This document shows, piece by piece, positions 29,600 to 37,613 of a stretch of 64,000 nt of DNA (its first letter is position 1; every line of letters begins with the position of its first letter). Source of the stretch: Neoluteolibacter marinus (lineage in GTDB: Bacteria; Verrucomicrobiota; Verrucomicrobiia; Verrucomicrobiales; Akkermansiaceae); assembly GCF_014904755.1 (NCBI RefSeq), contig NZ_JACZFQ010000033.1, positions 20,562 through 84,561 on the forward strand, written 5' to 3'. The translations under genes and the position numbers were made by a program. The notes under the pieces are model-generated. The model had not been told where the DNA came from and did no database searches. It saw nothing but the letters and a program-made list of their open reading frames with translations.

Positions 29600-30667
29600 T
29601 TAGAATAGCTCTCCCGTGCCCGAGGATTTTGCGATCGCCGGGGGTGCATCGAACGCCGGCAGCGGTTCGACCAGGTTGGCGGGCAGGGGGAACTGCTTCT
29701 CGTAGATGCCGTCGGCGAGCTGGTTGGCTTGGGCGTAGGCGTCCTTCATCATCTCGAGTTTCGCGTCGAGGTTGTCGATGTGGTGCAGCGCGATGGCTTC
29801 CGGCGTCCGCGGCAGGGTCGGCGAGCCGAATTGATACTCGCCGTGGTGGCTGGCAACCAGGTGCAGCAGGTGCAGCCGCACGGTTTCGCTGGCCGGTTCC
29901 AAGGTGAGCCAGCCCTTCGCCGCCGGGCCCTCGGCGACGTCGCGCCACAGCTTGTTCACCAGCTCGATCCCCAGCGGGATGTGGCCCAACATTTCGCCGT
30001 GGACCGAGAAGCCCTGCGCGAATCCTTTCTCCGCGTACTGGTTTTCCCAAAGCTTGCCGCAGTCGTGGAACAGCACGCCGGTGATCAGCAGATCGCGGTT
30101 CAACTGGGGATAGGCGGAGCAAACGACGTCCGCGGTCCGCATCATCTGGGCGACGTGTTCGACCAGCCCGCCGCGGCGCGCGTGGTGGTTCTTCCGTGCC
30201 GCTGCGGCGCGCCGGAACTTGGCGCCGAGGTCCTGGATGAAGTGGTCCGCCAGCGCGTGCAGGCGCGGGTCCTTCAATGAGGTGCAGAAGGTCCGGATGG
30301 CCTCCCAGTCCCGGCGTTGTTTCTCGGCGGTCTTGGCGTCGCCGGCGTAAAAATCTTCCAGAGCGTCGCCGTCCAGCTGCTCCCAGGCGATGTTGCCGGC
30401 ATTGAGGCCATACTGGTTCTGGGTCCACTCGGCGTGCAGCCTCAGGACGGTGCCGTCGGTCATGCCCGACGCGGCTTCGAACATCGGTGCATCCGACCAG
30501 GCGTTCAGGTTGAAGCTGCCGGTCGCGTCCGCGAAGGTCAGCACCAGGTAGGGTTTGCCGCCCTTGGTCTGGCGCTGGCTGCGCGACTGCAGTTCGCAGT
30601 CGACCGACACCGCGACCGCCTGCTCGCCAGCCTGTTCCTTGAGGTCGGAAATGGTCAAAAACTTCAC
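29600..30667 (-). CDS. 3'-5' exoribonuclease, YhaM family (OB plus HD domains)
   Basis: The 355-residue protein has an N-terminal OB fold (CELQSRSQRQTKGGKPYLVLTFADATG) and an HD phosphohydrolase domain. HD motifs are NHHARRGGLVEHVAQM, the metal HD in VLFHDCGKLWEN, and later HGEMLGHIPL and LVASHHGEYQFG. This order is that of YhaM, a Mn-dependent 3'-5' exonuclease acting on RNA and single-stranded DNA. It starts with GTG at 30667. It is the first gene of the strand group recO/TPR, with 51 bases to recO. Confidence 0.88.
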   Translation of the reverse strand: MKFLTISDLKEQAGEQAVAVSVDCELQSRSQRQTKGGKPYLVLTFADATGSFNLNAWSDAPMFEAASGMTDGTVLRLHAEWTQNQYGLNAGNIAWEQLDGDALEDFYAGDAKTAEKQRRDWEAIRTFCTSLKDPRLHALADHFIQDLGAKFRRAAAARKNHHARRGGLVEHVAQMMRTADVVCSAYPQLNRDLLITGVLFHDCGKLWENQYAEKGFAQGFSVHGEMLGHIPLGIELVNKLWRDVAEGPAAKGWLTLEPASETVRLHLLHLVASHHGEYQFGSPTLPRTPEAIALHHIDNLDAKLEMMKDAYAQANQLADGIYEKQFPLPANLVEPLPAFDAPPAIAKSSGTGELF

Positions 30668-30733
30668 CCCCGCAGGATCACCGAATGCCTGCCGCTGTCA
30701 CGAACGGATGAGGCGAAGATCGCGGCAATGGGA

Positions 30734-31711
30734 TCACGCGATCGGGAGGCCGCTGTTTGCCCCGGACAGATCGTCGTGAAGAGTCCGCACTGCTTCGGCC
30801 GCGGGATGGCAACGCTCACTCCCAACCCGTGAGATGAAGCGGCAGGCCGCATGGCCCACCGAGCGCCTTTCGTACTCCGCGACCCATTCCTCGCGATCGG
30901 GGATGCGTGCCGGATCGATCGGCCAGACACCCGGACGCGGACGCAGATGACGGGCGAATCCGACCCGCCAGGGTTTGGGGCTGACCCGGGCGCGGAAGCA
31001 GCGCTGGTTCCGGCACATCCGGGCATAGGTCGGGTCCGCTCCGAGGGCTTTGAAGCAGTCGGCGACCCGGTCATCCGTGGGATCGAAGACGTCATGCAGG
31101 GCCAGAATCCGGTAACCGGCGGGGGTTTCGTAGATATGCAGATGCCAATCCGGATGGCCGTCGGAAAACGCGGCAATTCGCCTCATGATCCGCGCGCGGG
31201 GGCTCCCCGTGAGTCTGGCGTGGAGCTTTGCCATGGGCTCCCCGAGGAGTGCCCGGGCGATCCATGCGATTCCAAACGCTTGCAAACCTCGGGTGATCGA
31301 ACCGTGGAACCATCCGAAGGCAATGCCGAGCAGGATCATCAGGGACCAGCTGAACAGGTGATAGCGAATCGACATGCCGGTCGCGAGATCCACATCCACG
31401 AACAGCACATCTGGCGTGTTCAGGCAGCGAGCCCCGTAGCTGTTGCGGGTGATGATGGTGTCGCCGTGCCGCGCCAGGATTTCTTCCCGGATCGGCACGC
31501 CGTCGGCACCGTTGTAGGGCATCTTGGGTTCGTTCTTCGGCAGCGGTTCTCCCGCCAGGATGCGCTGCAGCGCTTCGTTCGCGCGCTCTTCGGCCATGGC
31601 CTGGGCTTCGTCCTGGCTCGCGTCCGACCAGCCGAAGCGTTTCACGGTAACCTGCCGCTCGGAAGTTCGGTGCCGGGCCCGGCCTTCGGCCCAGAATTCG
31701 GGAACCATCAT
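30734..31711 (-). CDS. Conserved membrane protein of unknown function
   Basis: The 325-residue protein has a cytoplasmic N-terminus with FGWSDASQDEAQAMAEERANEAL, PYNGADGVPIREEILARHGD and LNTPDVLFVDVDL. One or two helices follow (residues ~118-150). The C-terminal part has GYRILALHDVFDP, ARMCRNQRCFRARVSPKPWRVG and several Arg and His. These motifs occur together in an uncharacterised family of proteobacterial and Verrucomicrobial proteins I recall but cannot name. Function is unknown. The DVD and RxRVSPKPWR motifs recall nucleotidyl-transferase or primase folds only loosely, and this is not claimed. Confidence 0.7.
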   Translation of the reverse strand: MMVPEFWAEGRARHRTSERQVTVKRFGWSDASQDEAQAMAEERANEALQRILAGEPLPKNEPKMPYNGADGVPIREEILARHGDTIITRNSYGARCLNTPDVLFVDVDLATGMSIRYHLFSWSLMILLGIAFGWFHGSITRGLQAFGIAWIARALLGEPMAKLHARLTGSPRARIMRRIAAFSDGHPDWHLHIYETPAGYRILALHDVFDPTDDRVADCFKALGADPTYARMCRNQRCFRARVSPKPWRVGFARHLRPRPGVWPIDPARIPDREEWVAEYERRSVGHAACRFISRVGSERCHPAAEAVRTLHDDLSGANSGLPIA

Positions 31712-31757
31712 GGGGCGGCTTGGCGTGGGGATGGAATCATCGGCGGGGGCGACCCAA

Positions 31758-33797
31758 TCATAAACCTTTCATTTCCGACACAAGGGTCTTCACCGCCCTT
31801 TCCTCGAGGGCGTTCTGGTGGGTCGTGCTGGTCCAGGTCGGCAGGAGAGGGTCGTGGGCGAACCAATACCGCTCGACCGCCTTGGAGATGCCGGCGCTGG
31901 CGAGCAGGGTCAGCAGGCCGACCAGGGTCCATGGCAGGGCGGACCGCATGGCCAGATTCGGCCTCAGGGCGCTGGCCCGGGGCGTGAACAGGTTCATCAC
32001 CACTCCCCACAGCAGCCACAGCAAGGTGCAGCCCGCCATGCCGCTCACCCCGATCATGAAGTAGGCGCTTTGCTCGTCGTTGAGCCCGTGGTAGCGGATC
32101 GTGCCGGCGGCGGGCAGCGCGGCACCGGCCAGGCCCGCGGCCAGCCAGCCGAACCAGGCCAGCGGCGGGTTCAGCCCGAGGAAACCACCGCGCCGAGCCC
32201 AGCGCCAGCGCGCGGTTTGCAGCAGCAGGGTGAGGCCGAGGAGGAATCCGGCGGCGGGCTGGATCATCATCGGGATTGCCGTCCATTCGTCGTCGAAATT
32301 CAGGTCCCTCAGGCCGAGCGGGCTGAGCCGGGTGACCGCGAACCACCAGAGCCAGGGCAGGACGATGCCAAGCGCGCCGAGCCACAGGTGGTCGGACCAC
32401 CGGAACAGCGGCATCAGGCCGCGGGCCATGCCTTTCACGATCCTCGACCGGCGGCAGGCTTCGAATCCAACCAAGGTTGCGGCGACCAGCGCGATGAAGG
32501 CGGGGATCAGGGCAAGGACATGGTCGAACCAAGCGTGCTCGGTTTTCAGCGACGGGATGATCTCGGCCATGGAAACGCCGGCCAATTCGCCGCGATGTCG
32601 GTCGAGCCGGGCTCCTCCGGCCACGGCGATCTCCGCCTCGGAGAGCCCGTTTCCCGGAGGACGCGTGGCGTTGAGTCTCGTGATCCATGTCTCCATTTCG
32701 GCCTTTTCCCCGGGCATGCCCAGGCGGCTGAAGGCGTCGGCAAGATGATTGGCGCACGATCCGAGATGTTGGATCATGTCGAGGAGATCCGCCTCGCCGC
32801 GGGCACCTGCCGCGATGATCAGGCGCGCCAGCTGTTCCCAGTCGGATTTGAGCCGGATCAGTCCTTCCTTGTCGTGATCATCGGTCAGCCGGAGGCTCTC
32901 ATGGTAGATCAGGTGGCCGAGATCATTGGAATACTCCATGAACACCGGTGAGACCTGTCGGGCCATGCCCGAGACCAGAAGGTCGTCGGCGATGGTGTTG
33001 CTTCGGGGAAATGCCGCGACGATCCGCCGTTTCAGGGCAAGTGAGTGATCACAATAGCGACTGCATGCCGCGGCCTTGGAGAAGAGCTCCGTGGCCTTTT
33101 TCAGCTCGTCAGGGTCCGTGATCTTGCTCGAAGGAGTGGTCCCGTAGAATCGGGTGGAGCTGGATCCGGTGGCCTGGGCGAGGTGCGGGATCATTTCGAT
33201 CAGGGGCCAGACGGAATTGTCCGCATCCAACCGCGAGATGGCGGCCTGATCCGCCGGAGCAAGGGGATCCGGCTTGGTGTTGCGATACGAGTTGGAGGAC
33301 GACAAGAGCTGCCGGCTCACGTGCTCCTGCAGCATCTCCACGTCGTCCGGGTGCCGCTCCAACCAGGTGGCGGGTTCGTCTTCTCCCCGGAGCGCCAGTG
33401 GCAATCCGGGAGCCAGCTGCCGGAGGCGAGATTCCAGGAGAGGATCCAAGGGCCGGCCGTGGCTGTAGCCGGGGTACCCGCCGTAGCGGATCATGTTCGA
33501 CGTCCGGTTCGCCTGGCCGGCGACGTAGACATCGCGGGCCTGCAGCGCGACGCCCGCCACCAGCGCCACGGCGGTCGCCGCGAAGGATGCCAGCAAGGCC
33601 GTCCGGCGGATCCACCGCCTGCGCGCCCCGGCGGCTTCGAGGCGAGCCAGCGGATCGGACAGGTCCAGCATTTCCAGCGGGACGGCGCCGTGGCTGACGC
33701 GGGCCATCAGCTCCCCCTTCGCCTCGTCGCGCAGCGCGGGATGCGCTTCCAGCGGCCGGGTGGCCGATTCCAGGAACCGTTCGACTTCAGGGGTCAT
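31758..33797 (-). CDS. Large hypothetical membrane protein
   Basis: The 679-residue protein has one helix near residues 65-85, a large extracytoplasmic or soluble region (residues ~90-440), and about six C-terminal helices from residue ~445 onward (DHVLALIPAFIALVAATLVGF, LWLGALGIVLPWLWWFAV, AGFLLGLTLLL, LAWFGWLAAGLAGAALPA, AGCTLLWLLWGVVM and ALPWTLVGLLTLLASAG). The N-terminus TPEVERFLESATRPLEAHPALRDEAKGELM resembles the cytoplasmic head of permease-like regulators. An AGAAGG site precedes the start at 33797. Nothing catalytic was recognised. It may be part of a stress or envelope system; no context supports more. Confidence 0.72.
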   Translation of the reverse strand: MTPEVERFLESATRPLEAHPALRDEAKGELMARVSHGAVPLEMLDLSDPLARLEAAGARRRWIRRTALLASFAATAVALVAGVALQARDVYVAGQANRTSNMIRYGGYPGYSHGRPLDPLLESRLRQLAPGLPLALRGEDEPATWLERHPDDVEMLQEHVSRQLLSSSNSYRNTKPDPLAPADQAAISRLDADNSVWPLIEMIPHLAQATGSSSTRFYGTTPSSKITDPDELKKATELFSKAAACSRYCDHSLALKRRIVAAFPRSNTIADDLLVSGMARQVSPVFMEYSNDLGHLIYHESLRLTDDHDKEGLIRLKSDWEQLARLIIAAGARGEADLLDMIQHLGSCANHLADAFSRLGMPGEKAEMETWITRLNATRPPGNGLSEAEIAVAGGARLDRHRGELAGVSMAEIIPSLKTEHAWFDHVLALIPAFIALVAATLVGFEACRRSRIVKGMARGLMPLFRWSDHLWLGALGIVLPWLWWFAVTRLSPLGLRDLNFDDEWTAIPMMIQPAAGFLLGLTLLLQTARWRWARRGGFLGLNPPLAWFGWLAAGLAGAALPAAGTIRYHGLNDEQSAYFMIGVSGMAGCTLLWLLWGVVMNLFTPRASALRPNLAMRSALPWTLVGLLTLLASAGISKAVERYWFAHDPLLPTWTSTTHQNALEERAVKTLVSEMKGL

Positions 33798-33926
33798 CGC
33801 CGTGCCTTCTAGCAGGATGGGTCGCGTGACCACGATGAGATTCTCACCGGTCCGCGGGCGGGCGGGAGTCCGTCCGATTCGCTCTCGCCGCCGGGGCCGG
33901 GGCCGGCTACTCGTGCGGCCTTGCCG

Positions 33927-34637
33927 ATGACGCGCCTTTGCTTGCCCGCCGACTACCCCCGCATCCGGCGGGTGGGAAGCTTCGATGAACTCGTCAACAC
34001 CCCCTTTGCGGACGGGGTCAATGCCTTGTGTTGGGAGCGCCCCCTCGCCGGCGATTTCGGCGAGGTGGTGGAAGCGCTGGCCGCGGGGGAAGGCATCACC
34101 TCCCTCGACGAGTCGACGCTGCGGGCCCTGCCGGTGGGTGCCGCGGGCAAGGCGGCGGTTGGCATCATGCTCAAGGACATGAAGATGCTGGAGCATTGCG
34201 GGCTGATGCCGGAGCTCAATTGCATCCGCAACTATCTCCGCGACGACGAGCCGGGTGTGGTGCGGACGGACGTTTATTCATTCCATGCCGACCGTGCGAC
34301 CGTGGAAGCGGACACCTATCTCTGCACCTACCACGGACCGGCCAGTGAGATCCTTCGCAACGAGGAGGCACGCCGTCACATCGACATCCCCGCCACCCGG
34401 GCGGCCCTGCTGGAGGAATACGATGGCGACGATGACGAGGGCTTCGCGGAGTACCTCGCCGAGCTTTGCTACGACCTCCACTACGCCGCGGCGCCGCAGG
34501 CCAAGCCGATCGGTCTGGGGCTGGGGAATTTGTGGCGGATCGCCGTGGCCTATCCCGGCTGTCCGGTGCCGCCGTGCGTGCACCGCGCGCCCGACAACCT
34601 GCCCGGCTTGCCGCCGCGCCTGTTGTTGATCAGTTGA
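33927..34637 (+). CDS. Hypothetical protein, DUF1826-like
   Basis: The 236-residue soluble protein has no signal peptide. It contains SFDELVNTPFADGVNALCWERPL, a central YSFHADRATVEADTYLCTYHGPASEIL (His, Asp and Tyr conserved-looking) and a Cys-rich end (YPGCPVPPCVHRAPDNLPG). The FHxD...CTYxGPxxExL pattern resembles DUF1826 proteins, but I am not certain. ATG 33927 is preferred to a TTG at 33921. It is divergent from the large membrane protein and stands alone. Metal binding by His/Asp/Cys is a possibility. Confidence 0.65.
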   Translation: MTRLCLPADYPRIRRVGSFDELVNTPFADGVNALCWERPLAGDFGEVVEALAAGEGITSLDESTLRALPVGAAGKAAVGIMLKDMKMLEHCGLMPELNCIRNYLRDDEPGVVRTDVYSFHADRATVEADTYLCTYHGPASEILRNEEARRHIDIPATRAALLEEYDGDDDEGFAEYLAELCYDLHYAAAPQAKPIGLGLGNLWRIAVAYPGCPVPPCVHRAPDNLPGLPPRLLLIS

Positions 34638-34726
34638 GGCGGCCGATCCGCTCAAAAGGGAGGAGCCTGAAGCGGGGCGTATGGGTGATCGAGGAGGCCG
34701 GCACGCTCAGCGGGTCGCGGGGAGCA

Positions 34727-35167
34727 TCAGCCGAGGTCCCAGGTTTCGACCGGGCGGGCCGGCTCCTCCTTGTCGGTGGCGGCCCGATGTTCCTCGAGGT
34801 GCTTCTCGATGCAACTGAGGATGGTGCCGAACTCCGAGGTCTTGCTGACGAAGGGCAGACCGCCGGTCTGGGTTTCGCCGTCGGAGGTGTCGGGATTCTC
34901 CTCGACCAGGGCGGTGAGCATCAGGATCGCGGTGTCCTTCAGGGCCGGCTCGGCGCGGAACTGGGCGACCACGTCGCCGCCATCCATGCCGGGCATGACG
35001 ACGTCGATGATGCAAAGTTCCGGATGAAACTCGAGGGCGGCGTTGAGCGCCTGCGACGAGTCGTTGATTTCCCTCACCTCGAAATTGCCCACTTCCTCGA
35101 GGTTGGCCTTGAGCAGGGCGGTGAAGTCCGGCTCGTCGTCGATGATCAGAATGCGGGTGGTTTCCAT
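34727..35167 (-). CDS. Single-domain response regulator
   Basis: The 146-residue protein is a receiver domain only. Acidic residues D10-D11 (LIIDDEPDF), phospho-acceptor D55 in LCIIDVVMPGMDGG, Thr in ILMLTAL and Lys in PFVSKTSEF are all in place. The C-terminal tail is short and acidic with no DNA-binding or enzymatic domain. It sits 94 bp downstream of the PAS histidine kinase on the same strand, so they are a likely pair. Output must be by protein interaction (CheY-like) or by phosphotransfer. Confidence 0.9.
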   Translation of the reverse strand: METTRILIIDDEPDFTALLKANLEEVGNFEVREINDSSQALNAALEFHPELCIIDVVMPGMDGGDVVAQFRAEPALKDTAILMLTALVEENPDTSDGETQTGGLPFVSKTSEFGTILSCIEKHLEEHRAATDKEEPARPVETWDLG

Positions 35168-35261
35168 GATCCTGAAACCTAACCGGATTGGCGGTCCACA
35201 TCAAGGAATGGAAATGTGCTGACACGGCTTGGCAGGGAACGCCGGGTCGCCCTGGTCCGCA

Positions 35262-37484
35262 TCAGGCCTTCAGGGTGATCGCCGCGCGGACGCCGCCTTC
35301 GGGGCGGTTCTCGAGTTCGAGCATGCCGTTGTGGAGCTCGACGATCTTGCGGCAGACGGCGAGCCCGAGGCCGGTGCCGGTGCCGGTGGCCTTGGTGGTG
35401 AAGAAGGGATCGAAGAGCTTCGACATGTGGGCCTCGTCGATGCCGCTGCCGGTGTCATCGACCTCGATCCGCACCACCCGGTCGCCTTCCCGCAGGTGGC
35501 CGGCGGTGCGGACACCCTCGTCGCGGCGGATCCCGCTCAGCGTGCTGCCGAAGGCGCGCACGGTCAGCGTGCCGCCGTCCGGCATGGCGTGCATCGCATT
35601 GATCATCAGGTTGACCAGCACCTGCTCGAGCTTCGTTGCGTCGACGTTGACCGCGGGCAGGTCGTCGGGCAGGTCGGTGATCAATTTCACCCGGGCCTCC
35701 TTCAGCGGGTACTCGACCAGCGTGATCGCGTCCCCGATGACTTCCGCCAGGTCGCGCGGCTCCATCGACAGCTGGCGGGCCGACGAGTAGTCGACGAGGC
35801 CCTTGACGATCTTCTTGGCGCGATCGATGCCGCGCTTCATCCGCTCCACCGTGTCCTGGGCCTGGGTGTCATCGGCCGGCACGCGGCGGGCGAGCAGCTC
35901 GATGCCCATGCCGATCATCGCCAGCGGGTTCTTGACCTCGTGGGCGACCCCGGCGGCGAGGCGGCCGACCGATTCCATCTTCTCCGCCTGGATCAGTTGC
36001 TCCTGGGCCCGCTTGAGGTCCTCGTTGGCCTTCATCAGGTCCTCGTTCATGCGGTGGATCGCCCGCTCGGCGGCCTTGCGGTCGGTGATGTCGGTGGCGA
36101 TGGTTCCGACCGCCTTGATCTCGCCGTCCAGGTCGCGCAGCGGGAATTTCACCGACATGTAGGTGTGGGGGACGTTGTCGACGAAGAGCTCCTCGTCCAT
36201 CTGCAGCGACTGGCCGCGCTCGGCGACCATCATGTCGTGCTCGCGGAACTTCTTGGCGGCCGCCTTGTCGGCGATGATCTCGTGGTCGGTGAAGCCGAGG
36301 ATGTCCTTGCGGTCGAGCCCGAACAGGTCCTCGAAACCCCGGTTCACCATCAGGAAACGCCCCTGCAGATCCTTCATCGCGATGACCGCGGGGCTGTTGT
36401 CGATCATCTCCTGCATCCGCCGTTCCGCCTGCACCGCCTTCTCCTGCGCCCGGCGCTGGTCGGTGACGTCGCGGTCCATGCCGACGATCCCCCACATCTT
36501 GCCGCCCGCGTCGCGCAGCGGGACCTTGGTGGTGATGAAATGGCGCAGGTCGCCGGGTTTCAGCTCGAGGTCCCACTCGCGGTGCAGCACCGGTTCGCCG
36601 GTTTCGATCATCCTCGTGTCTTCCGCCTTGCCTGCCCTCACGACGAGGTCGGGGAAATAATCGCCGGGGGTCTTGCCGATCATTTCCTCCTTCGACTTGG
36701 CACCGACCCACTCGGCCATCGACTTGTTGACGATCAGGTAATGGCGCTCGAGGTCGCGGGCGAAGATCTTGTCGGGGAAGGCGTCGATCAGCGACCGCAG
36801 CATGTTGCGCTCGCGCTCGAGGTCGTGTTTGGCATCGACCAGCTCGCTGACGTCGCTGGACATGCCGAAGGTGCCGATGATCCGCCCCTCGCGGTCGCGG
36901 AACGGCATTTTGTTGGTCAGCACCCAGCCGATCTTGCCGTCGGGGAAGTTCTCGCGCTCCACCAGGCCTTTGATCGATTGGCCGGTTTCCACGATCTTCA
37001 TCTCGTCGGCGAGGGCGGCGTCGGCGTGTTCCTTGCCGAAGAGGTCGTGGTCCGACTTGCCCACAAGGTCGCGCGGGTGTTCGACGCCGACCCAGGCCGC
37101 CATGCTCTGGTTGACCCGCAGGAAATGGGAGTCGGTGTCTTTGAAGTAGATGTTGGCCGGAACGTTGGCCATCAGCATCTCGAAGTAGTGGTCGAGGGCG
37201 CGATGCTCATCGGTGGTCTGGTGGAGCTGGGCCTCGAGCTCGCGGTTGAGCTCCGCCAGCCGTCCGGCGGCGCTGCCGTCATTGGAAAGCGGGCGCGCCT
37301 GGCGGCCTGCGAGGATGGCCGCCGCGGCCAGCACCCCGGTGCCGGCGACGACGCGGGAGGGGGTTCCGCCATCCCCGGCCACCAGCCACAGCGTGCCCGC
37401 GAGGATGACCGCGCCGGCCGCCAATGGCAGCGCGCCGGTGCGGGGTCCGGTGGTGGCGGGAAGATCGGGTTTCACCGCTAACAT
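35262..37484 (-). CDS. Membrane sensor histidine kinase with three PAS domains
   Basis: The 740-residue kinase has two N-terminal membrane helices (LPLAAGAVILAGTLWLVAG and VVAGTGVLAAAAILAG), a coiled-coil, and three PAS domains in tandem. Each PAS has the recurrent NxPxxIxxKD and (L/M)VNxxxxxxxG phrases (for example ANVPANIYFKD, IFARDLERHYLIVNKS, AVIAMKDLQGRFLMVNRG). The HisKA motif is GRLAAGVAHEVKNPLAM, and the HATPase boxes are NLMINAMHAM, DDTGSGI, FDPFFTTK and GTGLGLAV. It partners with the response regulator at 34727. Signals may be intracellular ligands for the PAS domains. Confidence 0.92.
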   Translation of the reverse strand: MLAVKPDLPATTGPRTGALPLAAGAVILAGTLWLVAGDGGTPSRVVAGTGVLAAAAILAGRQARPLSNDGSAAGRLAELNRELEAQLHQTTDEHRALDHYFEMLMANVPANIYFKDTDSHFLRVNQSMAAWVGVEHPRDLVGKSDHDLFGKEHADAALADEMKIVETGQSIKGLVERENFPDGKIGWVLTNKMPFRDREGRIIGTFGMSSDVSELVDAKHDLERERNMLRSLIDAFPDKIFARDLERHYLIVNKSMAEWVGAKSKEEMIGKTPGDYFPDLVVRAGKAEDTRMIETGEPVLHREWDLELKPGDLRHFITTKVPLRDAGGKMWGIVGMDRDVTDQRRAQEKAVQAERRMQEMIDNSPAVIAMKDLQGRFLMVNRGFEDLFGLDRKDILGFTDHEIIADKAAAKKFREHDMMVAERGQSLQMDEELFVDNVPHTYMSVKFPLRDLDGEIKAVGTIATDITDRKAAERAIHRMNEDLMKANEDLKRAQEQLIQAEKMESVGRLAAGVAHEVKNPLAMIGMGIELLARRVPADDTQAQDTVERMKRGIDRAKKIVKGLVDYSSARQLSMEPRDLAEVIGDAITLVEYPLKEARVKLITDLPDDLPAVNVDATKLEQVLVNLMINAMHAMPDGGTLTVRAFGSTLSGIRRDEGVRTAGHLREGDRVVRIEVDDTGSGIDEAHMSKLFDPFFTTKATGTGTGLGLAVCRKIVELHNGMLELENRPEGGVRAAITLKA

Positions 37485-37613
37485 GTCACCACGTCGCCGG
37501 GCGGGTGTAAATGTTGGGATTTGCCGGCCTTGTCGCTGGCTTGCGCCGGCTTTCATGTCACGTTGCCCGGTATTTTGTCCGCAACTGGTATGGTGAATGG
37601 TGTTTTCCTTGGG

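Noticed and set aside
35229..37481. Long plus-strand open frame of 750 residues opposite the histidine kinase
   Set aside because: Antisense shadow of a GC-rich gene. The product has no recognisable domain and is rich in Gly, His, Asp and Arg, as typical of such shadows.
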